Both the position numbers and the translations under genes were made by a program. Shown in pieces: positions 54,053-62,120 of a stretch of DNA of 64,000 nucleotides. The stretch covers positions 1 through 64,000 of the forward strand of contig CANLKV010000001.1 in the NCBI GenBank assembly GCA_947491755.1. Direction: 5' to 3'. Position 1 is the stretch's first letter. Each line of letters starts with the position of its first letter. Below the pieces are notes generated by a model. It was given only the letters and a program-made list of their open reading frames with translations. It had not been told where the DNA came from and did not search any database. The DNA comes from an uncultured Nonlabens sp. (GTDB lineage Bacteria > Bacteroidota > Bacteroidia > Flavobacteriales > Flavobacteriaceae).

Positions 54053-55142
54053 ATTCCTGAGTCTTGATATAATTATAATCTAGAGGCATCATACCACCAA
54101 CTCCTAACTCAGGTATGTAACCTACTAAACTCATTTTTCTAGGCGATAGTGAAATCCCATATTTGTTGAAGTACATATAATTTTCATTCAAAATCAAATC
54201 GCTTTGATTGTCCCTAGCATCAATAAATGTGTACCTTAAATTCCTGAAGGTTACTTGATAAATACCTTGAGATTCTCTGACTCTTATATGTTTTGCCGGA
54301 TCCACTCTAAATCCTTTGTAGAACATTAAAAAATCATTCTCACTTAGTGATTCAGATATAATCGATCGATTCAGCCTAATTTGCGATGACTCAAACGCTT
54401 TATCTCGCCGGCGTTTGCGGCGGCGTTCACTTGGCTTATTACCAGACAGCTCTCGATAAAAAGCCGTGCCAGATATAAATGTGCTTTTCATCGTGTAAAA
54501 TTGTCTTGCATGTATTTTTTCAAATGATTCTAACGGTGTCGCTGCTTGATTAAGATAATCAAATGCAATTTCAAATTCGGCTAGATCATAAGATTGCACA
54601 TAACCTAAATAATTATTGACTATTATGATAGGTTTTTGGGCGGTGGCGGTAAGCATAGCATCGTCTGTATTAAAACGCAGTCGTACATCCTCTAGATTGC
54701 GTATTTCACAATGAGGGAGACTGCGCTTTCCGACAAAATACTTTAGAAATAATTCTTCCTTGGTCGCCCGGTCCCACGGATCTGGATTTATGAATACGGG
54801 ATCTAAAACTCGCTCTTCTTCTACCAGAAATACACTGGATAAGTCTATTGCCAGTGGGTCTGCAATTTGCACTTTTTCATAGCCTAGGTAAGAAAAAACC
54901 AGAGCCGCTTTTAATGCTGGATCATAAGGGATTTTAAAATCACCATCTGGACCAGTCGCTACACCAGTAGATGTACCCGCAACATAGACCGCAACTCCCA
55001 TTATGGGCTCTTTTGTTTTATTGTCATAAACCCTACCCGTGAGTATTTGCTGCGCGGTCGCCAGCGGTGTGCTCAAAAATAAGATTGCCATAACCCACCA
55101 GAACCATAAAGGTTTTTTAAACCATCGTGCTATCGCTTTCAT
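54051..55142 (-). CDS. exported carboxypeptidase-regulatory-like (CarboxypepD_reg) protein
   Basis: A 363-residue exported protein. A signal peptide (basic start, WFWWVMAILFLSTPLATAQ) is followed by a carboxypeptidase regulatory-like beta-sandwich (QILTGRVYDNKTKEPIMGV, GVATGPDGDFKIPY), as at the N terminus of TonB receptors and many Bacteroidota envelope proteins. The remaining 250 residues are soluble and beta-rich, with a basic stretch (SERRRKRRRDKA). Function unknown. The start overlaps the acyltransferase gene upstream by 26 bp. Confidence 0.82.
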   Translation of the reverse strand: MKAIARWFKKPLWFWWVMAILFLSTPLATAQQILTGRVYDNKTKEPIMGVAVYVAGTSTGVATGPDGDFKIPYDPALKAALVFSYLGYEKVQIADPLAIDLSSVFLVEEERVLDPVFINPDPWDRATKEELFLKYFVGKRSLPHCEIRNLEDVRLRFNTDDAMLTATAQKPIIIVNNYLGYVQSYDLAEFEIAFDYLNQAATPLESFEKIHARQFYTMKSTFISGTAFYRELSGNKPSERRRKRRRDKAFESSQIRLNRSIISESLSENDFLMFYKGFRVDPAKHIRVRESQGIYQVTFRNLRYTFIDARDNQSDLILNENYMYFNKYGISLSPRKMSLVGYIPELGVGGMMPLDYNYIKTQE

Positions 55143-56949
55143 CTTGAGATTTAAAATACTTGGCCTCCATTTCCTGCTGGAATTCTTCCATTACGGGTTT
55201 TACAGTGCTCTCTGGAATGTCAGCAATACGTATATACATTAAACCATCAATAGCATCATTAAATAGGGGATCAACATTAAAAGCAATCACCTTTGCATTT
55301 TGTTTGACATATTTTTTGATCAAGACTGGCAATCGTAATTCGTTAGGCTCTAGCTCGTCAATTAATTTATCAAATTTGTTTAAGTCAGCCTCTGATGCGT
55401 CAAAAATAAAATCCTTGTCAGCATCCTCTAATTTTATTTTAAAAGCCTTCTTTGGCTTGATATATTGTGCGAGGTATGGGTCGTAATAATTAGACTTCAT
55501 GAACTCAATCATGAGTGATTTAGAAAAATTAGAAAATTTATTACTAATACTCACGCCTCCTATAAGATACTTATGGTTAGGAAAACGCAGGGTACAATGT
55601 ACAATCCCTTTCCATAATAAGAATAGAGGCATAGGCTTCTGTTGATATTCTGGAATTATAAATGCGCGCCCCATCTCAATAGATTGCGACATCAATTTAT
55701 GTGCTTCGGCATCGATTACAAAAAGCTCATTGAGATAAAACCCTTCTACTCCATAATCACGATAAATATCCTCTCCCATCCCCATACGATAGGCTCCTGC
55801 AATGCGATTTGCCTCATTATCCCATAAAAACATATGGTGATAGTATTGATCAAATTTATCCAGATCGATGGACTTGTTTGTCCCCTCTCCTATCTGTCTA
55901 AACGTGATTTCTCTCAATCGACCTAGTTCTCTTAAAATATGGGGGATATCTTCACTTTTAGCTAGAAAAACCTCATAGTTTTTTGAGATCAACAGTCGCT
56001 TCTCGTTATCACGCAGCAGGGACACCTCTTGCATCATTTGATGGCTATCACCGCTTTTAATAATTTTTTGTGGCGGCGGTTTAGGCAGCTTTATACTTTT
56101 AGGTATATCTCTCAATTTTACCGTTTCCTTGTCATATGCTTTAGAAAGCATGTAGGTTTTCTTACGTAAAAAATCGGTAAAATCTTCCAGGGATTCGTGC
56201 TCTTTTTGTGCCGCAACACTTACAGGGTTTCCTATGCGCACGATGATAGTTCTATTGCGCTGGGTCAACAGTTCTGAGGGTAATTTTGCCGTACGGAACG
56301 TATCTGAAATCTTAGCCAGGCGATAAAATAATTTGCTATTCTTTGCATGGAAATAAATGGGAATCACAGGCACCTCAGCTCTTTGCACTAGCTTCATCGC
56401 CGTGGACTCCCATGGACGATCTACAACCAGTTTACCATCTCTATATGTAGACACTTCTCCAGCAGGAAAAATCCCCAGTGGCAAATCGTTCTTAAGATGT
56501 CTTATGGCTTGTATAAATCCAGCGGTAGAGCTTTTCACATCCTTGTGATCCTCAAATGGATTAACTGGCATTACATAAGGCTTTAAAGGCTCAATGCGGT
56601 GCAATAAAAAATTTGCAATGATCTTAAAATCTGGACGTCTATCCAGCAATAACTTCAATAACAAGATACCGTCAACACCTCCTAGGGGATGATTTGAAAT
56701 CGTCACAAACCCACCAGTTTTAGGAATTCGCTTCAAGTCATCTTCTGGTATCTCAAAATCTATTTGCAGATCATCCAATATGGCATCTAGAAATACAGTG
56801 CCGCTTTTAGACTTGTGTTTATTGTAAATCTTATTGAGTGTAGATATGCGCAGTAACTTCATAATCGACCACCCGCCCAGACGACCCAGCACTCCATATT
56901 TATCTATATGGATTGCCTTTGCTACTTCATTTGCATCTACTAGACTCAT
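55117..56949 (-). CDS. two-domain acyltransferase (PlsC-like plus OlsB-like), OlsF type
   Basis: A 610-residue fusion. The N-terminal half is a lysophospholipid O-acyltransferase domain with ISNHPLGGVDG (the N-H-x4-D motif) and IFPAGEVSTYRDG. The C-terminal half is a GNAT/hemolysin-type N-acyltransferase (about 300-560; LREITFRQIGEG, YYHHMFLWD, YFLNELFVID-like). This order matches OlsF, shown in Flavobacterium johnsoniae and Serratia to make ornithine lipids, and Bacteroides glycine-lipid enzymes are related. So it probably makes an acyl-oxyacyl amino-acid lipid. The head group cannot be told from sequence. Confidence 0.85.
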   Translation of the reverse strand: MSLVDANEVAKAIHIDKYGVLGRLGGWSIMKLLRISTLNKIYNKHKSKSGTVFLDAILDDLQIDFEIPEDDLKRIPKTGGFVTISNHPLGGVDGILLLKLLLDRRPDFKIIANFLLHRIEPLKPYVMPVNPFEDHKDVKSSTAGFIQAIRHLKNDLPLGIFPAGEVSTYRDGKLVVDRPWESTAMKLVQRAEVPVIPIYFHAKNSKLFYRLAKISDTFRTAKLPSELLTQRNRTIIVRIGNPVSVAAQKEHESLEDFTDFLRKKTYMLSKAYDKETVKLRDIPKSIKLPKPPPQKIIKSGDSHQMMQEVSLLRDNEKRLLISKNYEVFLAKSEDIPHILRELGRLREITFRQIGEGTNKSIDLDKFDQYYHHMFLWDNEANRIAGAYRMGMGEDIYRDYGVEGFYLNELFVIDAEAHKLMSQSIEMGRAFIIPEYQQKPMPLFLLWKGIVHCTLRFPNHKYLIGGVSISNKFSNFSKSLMIEFMKSNYYDPYLAQYIKPKKAFKIKLEDADKDFIFDASEADLNKFDKLIDELEPNELRLPVLIKKYVKQNAKVIAFNVDPLFNDAIDGLMYIRIADIPESTVKPVMEEFQQEMEAKYFKSQDESDSTMV

Positions 56950-56995
56950 AGTTGATAGTTAGGTTGTGGAACAAATATAAGATAACCCCAGCGCA

Positions 56996-58282
56996 TCATT
57001 CTCTGACGACCAGCTGCAGGGTCTCTTGTGTGCGTTGTTTTAATAAAACATCCTTTCCATCTTCCATGTCTTGTATGGTATCGCCCTCATAATGCCTGAT
57101 GGTGTAGAGTGACACACCACTTACATGGCTTACTTTAAAGTTTTTCTGCAAGCCTTCCAGTAAGGTTTCAATTTTGGCATATTTATCTTCTACACATAGT
57201 GAAAAGCTGATGGCGCTATTTTGTAACAGACCTACTTGCACCTTATTTTCACTTAACTGGTCAAATATTTTTGATATACTACGCTCTCCTATGAAGCTAA
57301 AGTCCCGGGACGCAATGCGCAAAAACACCATGTTTTTACGCACAATAAAACAGGGCGTGGTAGGCACTAGTGACTCGCTAGAGGTAATAGTAGAGCCCAT
57401 GGCGGTAGGGTCAATAAATGATTTTACATTTAAAGGTATTTCTTTTTCTTGAAGAGGCTGTAGGGTTTTTGGGTGGATGACAGAGGCGCCATAGAACGCA
57501 AGTTCAATAGCCTCGTCATAGGGTATTTTTTGAAGCAATACTGTATTATCAAACACTCTAGGGTCAGCATTTAACACTCCAGGCACATCCTTCCAGATAG
57601 TTACCTCACTAGCATCCAGACTATAGGCTAGAATCGCAGCGGTGTAATCACTCCCTTCACGCCCCAGCGTTGTGGTAAATCCATTATCATCAGATCCTAT
57701 AAAACCTTGTGTAATAAATAGTTCATCCTGGCATTGATGGATTACTTGTTCTTGCGTGTGTTGCCAGTCCACCGTTGCATCGCGGTATTTATTATCTGTC
57801 ATGATCAATTGACGCGCATCTTTCCATATTACAGGAATCTCGCAGGCATTGAGAAAAGCGGCTACAATGCGTGTAGATAGCAACTCACCATGACTTACCA
57901 CCTGATCGTATAAAAAACTATAATTTCTACTTTTATTGCGCAACATTTCACCCTTTAAGGACTCAATGATTGCTTTAATGTCCTTTTTGATATCGCTTTC
58001 GCGAAAGCGTACCAACCACTCCTCTTTTACATCGGACGAGGACCGCTCTAGATCTTCAACTATTTGCAAGTGTTGCTCTTGCAAGTGATCAATAAGTTTG
58101 AGATAGGTGTTATCGTGAGATTCATAACTGGAAATAATAGCTTCCAGCGCGTTAGTAGTTTTACCCATGGCAGAAACCACGATCCCTAATTTTTCTGTAC
58201 CCATAGTGCGCAGTACGTTCATCACGTTGCGCACGCCGTCTGCATCTTTTACAGACGCCCCTCCAAATTTATATATTCTCAT
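56996..58282 (-). CDS. aspartate kinase
   Basis: Monofunctional aspartokinase (EC 2.7.2.4), 428 residues, first step to lysine, threonine and methionine. K5 in YKFGGASVKDADG is the phosphate-binding lysine (most relatives have T for A in this motif); GREGSDYTAAILA and WKDVPGVLNADPR form the rest of the active site, and the C terminus holds ACT-like domains for feedback control. A perfect palindrome copy encodes R-F-R-E-S near residue 93. It overlaps the upstream GNAT gene by 14 bp. Confidence 0.92.
   Translation of the reverse strand: MRIYKFGGASVKDADGVRNVMNVLRTMGTEKLGIVVSAMGKTTNALEAIISSYESHDNTYLKLIDHLQEQHLQIVEDLERSSSDVKEEWLVRFRESDIKKDIKAIIESLKGEMLRNKSRNYSFLYDQVVSHGELLSTRIVAAFLNACEIPVIWKDARQLIMTDNKYRDATVDWQHTQEQVIHQCQDELFITQGFIGSDDNGFTTTLGREGSDYTAAILAYSLDASEVTIWKDVPGVLNADPRVFDNTVLLQKIPYDEAIELAFYGASVIHPKTLQPLQEKEIPLNVKSFIDPTAMGSTITSSESLVPTTPCFIVRKNMVFLRIASRDFSFIGERSISKIFDQLSENKVQVGLLQNSAISFSLCVEDKYAKIETLLEGLQKNFKVSHVSGVSLYTIRHYEGDTIQDMEDGKDVLLKQRTQETLQLVVRE
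57994..58009. repeat. palindrome copy 17 (perfect, in aspartate kinase gene)
   Basis: CGCTTTCGCGAAAGCG read as R-F-R-E-S on the minus strand. Confidence 0.95.
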
Positions 58283-58751
58283 TTCCTAAATATTGTGCTA
58301 GTGCCTGGCCATCCATTTGTGCGAGATGCCAGCCCGGGACGATGGTTGCCCCAGATTTTTCATAAAATTCAATGGCGTTAGTATTCCATTCTAATACGAC
58401 CCATTCGACACGTCTTACGCCTTGTTCTTGAGCGTGTAATAACACTCGATCATAGAGTGCTTTACCCAGTCCCTTACCTCGCATCTTTTCAGTCACTATA
58501 AGGTCTTCTAGGTGGATAGTTTTTCCCTTCCAGGTAGAAAATCTAGGGTAGCACAAGGCAATTCCTTCAATAATACCGTCATATTCTCCTACATAGCAAG
58601 TAAACAATGGTGGTTTGCTGGAAGCGTGGTGCTGCAACTCTTCCACCGTTACCTCTACCGCATCCGGTTCTTTTTCAAACACAGCCAGTTCATTGATCAA
58701 TTCTAGGACTCTAGCGTAATCTTCTTTTTTTGCCTCTCGTATCTGTATCAT
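58269..58751 (-). CDS. GNAT N-acetyltransferase
   Basis: A 160-residue acetyl-CoA-dependent transferase. The acetyl-CoA loop is EKMRGKGLGKALYDRVLL and the following strand VEWVVLEWNTNAIEFYEKSG matches the subgroup that includes diamine/spermidine acetyltransferases, so a polyamine substrate is possible but not shown. I chose the ATG at 58751 (M-I-Q-I-R-E-A), which starts the fold directly. It overlaps the aspartate kinase gene downstream. Confidence 0.85.
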   Translation of the reverse strand: MIQIREAKKEDYARVLELINELAVFEKEPDAVEVTVEELQHHASSKPPLFTCYVGEYDGIIEGIALCYPRFSTWKGKTIHLEDLIVTEKMRGKGLGKALYDRVLLHAQEQGVRRVEWVVLEWNTNAIEFYEKSGATIVPGWHLAQMDGQALAQYLGNENI

Positions 58752-58838
58752 AAAACAAAGAAAAGTCAAAAATTCATAGCGAGCTTTATCAGCTAGTAAA
58801 AAGTGAACAACTATAACGTTATAGTGACGGCAACCCCA

Positions 58839-58846
58839 TATATTTG
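58839..58846 (+). promoter_or_regulatory. -7 box of fbp
   Basis: TATATTTG, fitting TAnnTTTG, 19 bp before the ATG at 58866; it shows that the frame upstream of 58866 is not translated. Confidence 0.55.
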
Positions 58847-58865
58847 CGGGACATTAAAACAGGTA

Positions 58866-59870
58866 ATGGCACGTATTAATCAATCCCTAGGTGAATTTAT
58901 TATTGAAAATCAAAAAGAATTTGCCTACAGCAGTGGTGAACTCTCTAGATTAATTAATTCCATACGACTTGCGGCAAAGATGGTCAACCACGAGGTTAAT
59001 AAAGCCGGTCTGGTAGATATTACAGGAAGTGCTGGCGGTGTGAATACTCAAGGCGAGGATCAACAAAAACTGGATGTATTTGCAAATGATGTATTTATAC
59101 GCACACTTACTAATAGGGAGATTGTTTGTGGTATTGCCAGTGAAGAGAATGAAGATTATATAACCATCCCAGGTAATAATAGTGACCATAAAAATAAATA
59201 TGTCGTTTTAATCGATCCACTAGATGGCAGTTCAAATATTGACGTCAATGTATCTGTAGGAACGATTTTCTCCATATACCGCAGGATTACCCCCATGGGG
59301 ACCCCTGTACAAGAGGAAGATTTTTTACAGCCAGGAAATCTACAGGTAGCAGCGGGATATATTATTTATGGAACCTCAACCATGCTGGTCTATACCACTG
59401 GTCATGGAGTTAATGGATTTACTCTTAATCCTGCGCTAGGGACTTATTACCTTTCTCACCCTAATATGCAATTTCCAGAAGATGGAACTATCTACAGTGT
59501 TAATGAAGGTAACTATGTACATTTCCCGCAGGGTATCAAAGATTACATAAAATACTGCCAGCAAGAGGAAGGAAACAGACCCTACACCAGTCGGTATATA
59601 GGTAGTCTAGTAAGCGATATACATCGCAATATGATTAAAGGTGGCATATATATGTACCCTAAAAGTTCTACCTCTCAGAACGGAAAATTGCGACTGCTTT
59701 ATGAATGCAACCCTATGGCTTTTATTATTGAGCAAGCTGGTGGCAAAGCAAGCGATGGGGTTACAAGAATCATGGACCTCAAACCTACCTCATTGCATGA
59801 ACGTGTCCCCTTTATTTGTGGTAGTAAAAACATGGTAGAAAAGGCTGAAGAATTTATTGCAAAATATTAA
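58866..59870 (+). CDS. fbp: fructose-1,6-bisphosphatase, class 1
   Basis: Gluconeogenic phosphatase (EC 3.1.3.11), 334 residues. The start [19 protein letters not shown] is the family start and lies just after a -7 box, so the longer frame to 58803 is rejected. Metal site [19 protein letters not shown]; substrate and AMP-site residues in [16 protein letters not shown] and [16 protein letters not shown]. Works opposite to glycolysis with FbaA and GpmI of this window. Confidence 0.96.
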   Translation: MARINQSLGEFIIENQKEFAYSSGELSRLINSIRLAAKMVNHEVNKAGLVDITGSAGGVNTQGEDQQKLDVFANDVFIRTLTNREIVCGIASEENEDYITIPGNNSDHKNKYVVLIDPLDGSSNIDVNVSVGTIFSIYRRITPMGTPVQEEDFLQPGNLQVAAGYIIYGTSTMLVYTTGHGVNGFTLNPALGTYYLSHPNMQFPEDGTIYSVNEGNYVHFPQGIKDYIKYCQQEEGNRPYTSRYIGSLVSDIHRNMIKGGIYMYPKSSTSQNGKLRLLYECNPMAFIIEQAGGKASDGVTRIMDLKPTSLHERVPFICGSKNMVEKAEEFIAKY

Positions 59871-59890
59871 GCAGAAATTTATCAAATAAA

Positions 59891-59919
59891 AAAGCCAGAT
59901 GTATGGATACATCTGGCTT
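59891..59919. terminator. bidirectional terminator between fbp and the TerB-like gene
   Basis: AAGCCAGATGTAT, loop GG, ATACATCTGGCTT with T residues on both sides: a 13-bp perfect stem serving both convergent genes. Confidence 0.85.
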
Positions 59920-59940
59920 GTGTTTTTCTACAAGTAGGTA

Positions 59941-60366
59941 TTACCGGTTTTTATTGACCAGGTAGCGATAATCTTCTAGATTAAGGTGACCGCTAAAAAT
60001 TTCTATACTGCGATCCACCAGGTACTTTGCGTCCTCGTCAGAGTAGCCTATGGCAGTTGCATATCTTCTTAATAGACGGTGCTCTGTCTCGCTCATCTCA
60101 TGATCTGCAAATACAATTTTAAACAAATCATGAAGCCACTGGATGCGCTCCTCACTCGTGTTAGGAGGTACTACAGGGTAAGCTTTCGGGTCGTTTAAAA
60201 TATCTGTATAATCTGCATCGCTTATATCGAGCACACTCTTGTAGCGTGCTAGCAGCACTGTTTCTTCTTCTTTAAGTCCAGAAGACTGAGCCAGCACTAC
60301 GAGCATAGCAAAATGACTTCTATTTCTGGCACTTGCTCCAGATTCAAATAATGAGGAAAATGACAT
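59941..60366 (-). CDS. TerB-like helical protein
   Basis: A 141-residue all-helical protein of the TerB/DjlA-N superfamily, with the central pair of acidic helices HDLFKIVFADHEMSETEHRL and RRYATAIGYSDEDAKYLVDR. The superfamily binds metals at the membrane and is linked to tellurite stress and other defences, but isolated copies such as this one have no known job. No other ter genes are nearby. Confidence 0.8.
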   Translation of the reverse strand: MSFSSLFESGASARNRSHFAMLVVLAQSSGLKEEETVLLARYKSVLDISDADYTDILNDPKAYPVVPPNTSEERIQWLHDLFKIVFADHEMSETEHRLLRRYATAIGYSDEDAKYLVDRSIEIFSGHLNLEDYRYLVNKNR

Positions 60367-60417
60367 AGTTTAGTTTTTATAGGCGACAAATATAACAATA
60401 TGCAGGGCTAATAAATT

Positions 60418-61359
60418 CTAGTTAGACAGATGTTCTAACATCACTGCGACGGTCTTCTCTAGATCAAATTGAGCCTGCCAGTTCCAGTCCTTTCTTGCGT
60501 GACTATCATCTATGGAGCTGGGCCAGCTATCTGCTATCTGCTGCCTTGAGTCTGGACTATAACTTATGGTAAACTCTGGCAGGTGTTTTGTAATAGCCAC
60601 AGCTATATCTGCCGGTGTAAAACTCATCCCGCTCAAGTTATATGAGGATCGCTCTTTAATTTGTGTTGCAGGAGCTTCCATTATATTAATGGTTGCGCGT
60701 ATCGCATCATCCATATACATCATGGGCAAGGCTGTATTTTCAGACAAAAAGCACGAATACTTGCTCTGCGCAATGGCCTCATGAAAAATTTCTACGGCAT
60801 AGTCGGTAGTACCACCACCTGGTAAGGTTTTCCAAGAGATCAATCCCGGGTACCGTATACTGCGCACATCCACACCATACTTACTGTGATAATACTCACA
60901 CCAGCGCTCGCCGGTCTGCTTGCTTATACCATAAACAGTAGTAGGCTCCATGATGGTATGTTGTGGCGTATCCACCTGTGGCGTGGTAGGACCAAAAACA
61001 GCAATACTAGACGGCCAGAATACCTTATTGATCTTACCTTCTTTGGCCAGGTCTAGTACGTTAAACAACGAGGTCATATTAAGTTTCCATGCTTTATCTG
61101 GAAACTTTTCACCAGTAGCGCTCAACATGGCTGCCATCAAATACACTTCATTTATTTCATAATGCAAACAAATATTTTCCATTTGGTCTGCATCGATAGC
61201 ATCCATAATTTCAAAAGGACCTGATTCCATCAACTCCTCATTTCCCTGGCGTATATCTGCAGCAATAACGCGGTCATTACCGTGCAATTCTCTCAGGCGC
61301 AATGTCAATTCTGTACCTATCTGGCCACAGGCACCGATAACTAATATTTTATTGGACAT
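60418..61359 (-). CDS. L-threonine 3-dehydrogenase, SDR type
   Basis: An NAD-dependent short-chain dehydrogenase of 313 residues oxidising threonine to 2-amino-3-ketobutyrate (EC 1.1.1.103), of the type described from Flavobacterium frigidimaris rather than the zinc enzyme of E. coli. NAD motif IGACGQIGTEL (G9, G12, G15); catalytic S118/S119, Y143 and K147 (VYGISKQTGERWCEYY); RYPGLISWKTLPGGGTTDYA is the family stretch. Start at 61359 fits the -7 box upstream. Its usual partner, 2-amino-3-ketobutyrate CoA ligase, is not here. Confidence 0.9.
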   Translation of the reverse strand: MSNKILVIGACGQIGTELTLRLRELHGNDRVIAADIRQGNEELMESGPFEIMDAIDADQMENICLHYEINEVYLMAAMLSATGEKFPDKAWKLNMTSLFNVLDLAKEGKINKVFWPSSIAVFGPTTPQVDTPQHTIMEPTTVYGISKQTGERWCEYYHSKYGVDVRSIRYPGLISWKTLPGGGTTDYAVEIFHEAIAQSKYSCFLSENTALPMMYMDDAIRATINIMEAPATQIKERSSYNLSGMSFTPADIAVAITKHLPEFTISYSPDSRQQIADSWPSSIDDSHARKDWNWQAQFDLEKTVAVMLEHLSN

Positions 61360-61376
61360 ATTTTTCAAACTTTGTG

Positions 61377-61384
61377 CAAATATA
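61377..61384 (-). promoter_or_regulatory. -7 box of the threonine dehydrogenase gene
   Basis: TATATTTG on the minus strand, 17 bp upstream of the ATG at 61359. Confidence 0.55.
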
Positions 61385-61431
61385 ACAGGATGCCGCATCG
61401 ATATAGAATGTAAAAGGGCTAGTAATTAGTT

Positions 61432-61447
61432 CGCTTTCGCGAAAGCG
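61432..61447. repeat. palindrome copy 18 (perfect, intergenic)
   Basis: CGCTTTCGCGAAAGCG in the divergent gap between the threonine dehydrogenase and the lipoprotein gene. Confidence 0.95.
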
Positions 61448-61512
61448 GAAACAATCACCACCTCATCCATTAAAAGTAACCGCGATGCTACAGCAGTGCC
61501 ATGGGTTTTAGT

Positions 61513-61520
61513 TAATTTTG
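61513..61520 (+). promoter_or_regulatory. -7 box of the lipoprotein gene
   Basis: TAATTTTG ends 6 bp before the ATG at 61527, so the mRNA would be close to leaderless. Confidence 0.45.
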
Positions 61521-61526
61521 CTACCT

Positions 61527-62066
61527 ATGCAAAAATGTGTTGCTTTATTACTGCTTGCCTTATGCTTCTCGTGCGAGAAGCCAGTTCCCTCACAACCTGT
61601 AGAAAACGCGGTCAATCTAGCGACTATAGATTTGCCAGAAACGAGCATAGCACTAATAGGAGAAACTCAAAAAATAGCATCTACCTGGGAATCTTACACT
61701 TCTTTTATTACAGGTTTTGAGAATTATGATCACAGCCCCAAGGCTACTACCAGACTCGCAAAAAAAGCTGCTGAAATGCGCTTGAATCTACCTAGCGAAT
61801 TTGATACCCAGCCAGTGCGCTCCCGCATTCTTGTTCTACAAACCAGGTTAAGTCAATACGCTTCCTTTTTAACTTACAACAATAAAACAAGCGACGCCCA
61901 TAAAAAGCATTATACACAAATCATCAATGCGCTGGATCATCTCAATGGACAGCTTAATGAAGTGATAATCTATGCAGCAGCAGAGCAAGCATTGTATGAC
62001 GAGTTAAAGGCAGATCTAGAGACATTAAACGACAGTGTGCAAGCTGTTACAGACTCTATCCCCTAA
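61527..62066 (+). CDS. helical lipoprotein of unknown function
   Basis: A 179-residue lipoprotein starting M-Q-K-C-V-A, with lipobox LCFS-C. The mature part is predicted all-helical with coiled-coil character (LAKKAAEMRLNLPSEFDTQP, ALYDELKADLETLNDSVQAV). No family recognised. The -7 box just upstream supports the ATG at 61527 over the one three codons earlier. It precedes the exonuclease-ligase genes by 54 bp and may share their transcript. Confidence 0.72.
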   Translation: MQKCVALLLLALCFSCEKPVPSQPVENAVNLATIDLPETSIALIGETQKIASTWESYTSFITGFENYDHSPKATTRLAKKAAEMRLNLPSEFDTQPVRSRILVLQTRLSQYASFLTYNNKTSDAHKKHYTQIINALDHLNGQLNEVIIYAAAEQALYDELKADLETLNDSVQAVTDSIP

Positions 62067-62120
62067 TAAACTTGTCTTAAACATCCATTACGTGTGAGGA
62101 TCACTTTTTACTTTTAAAGT

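Noticed and set aside
59941..60366. Tellurite-resistance operon
   Set aside because: Only a single TerB-like gene is present, with no terA, terC, terD or terZ nearby.
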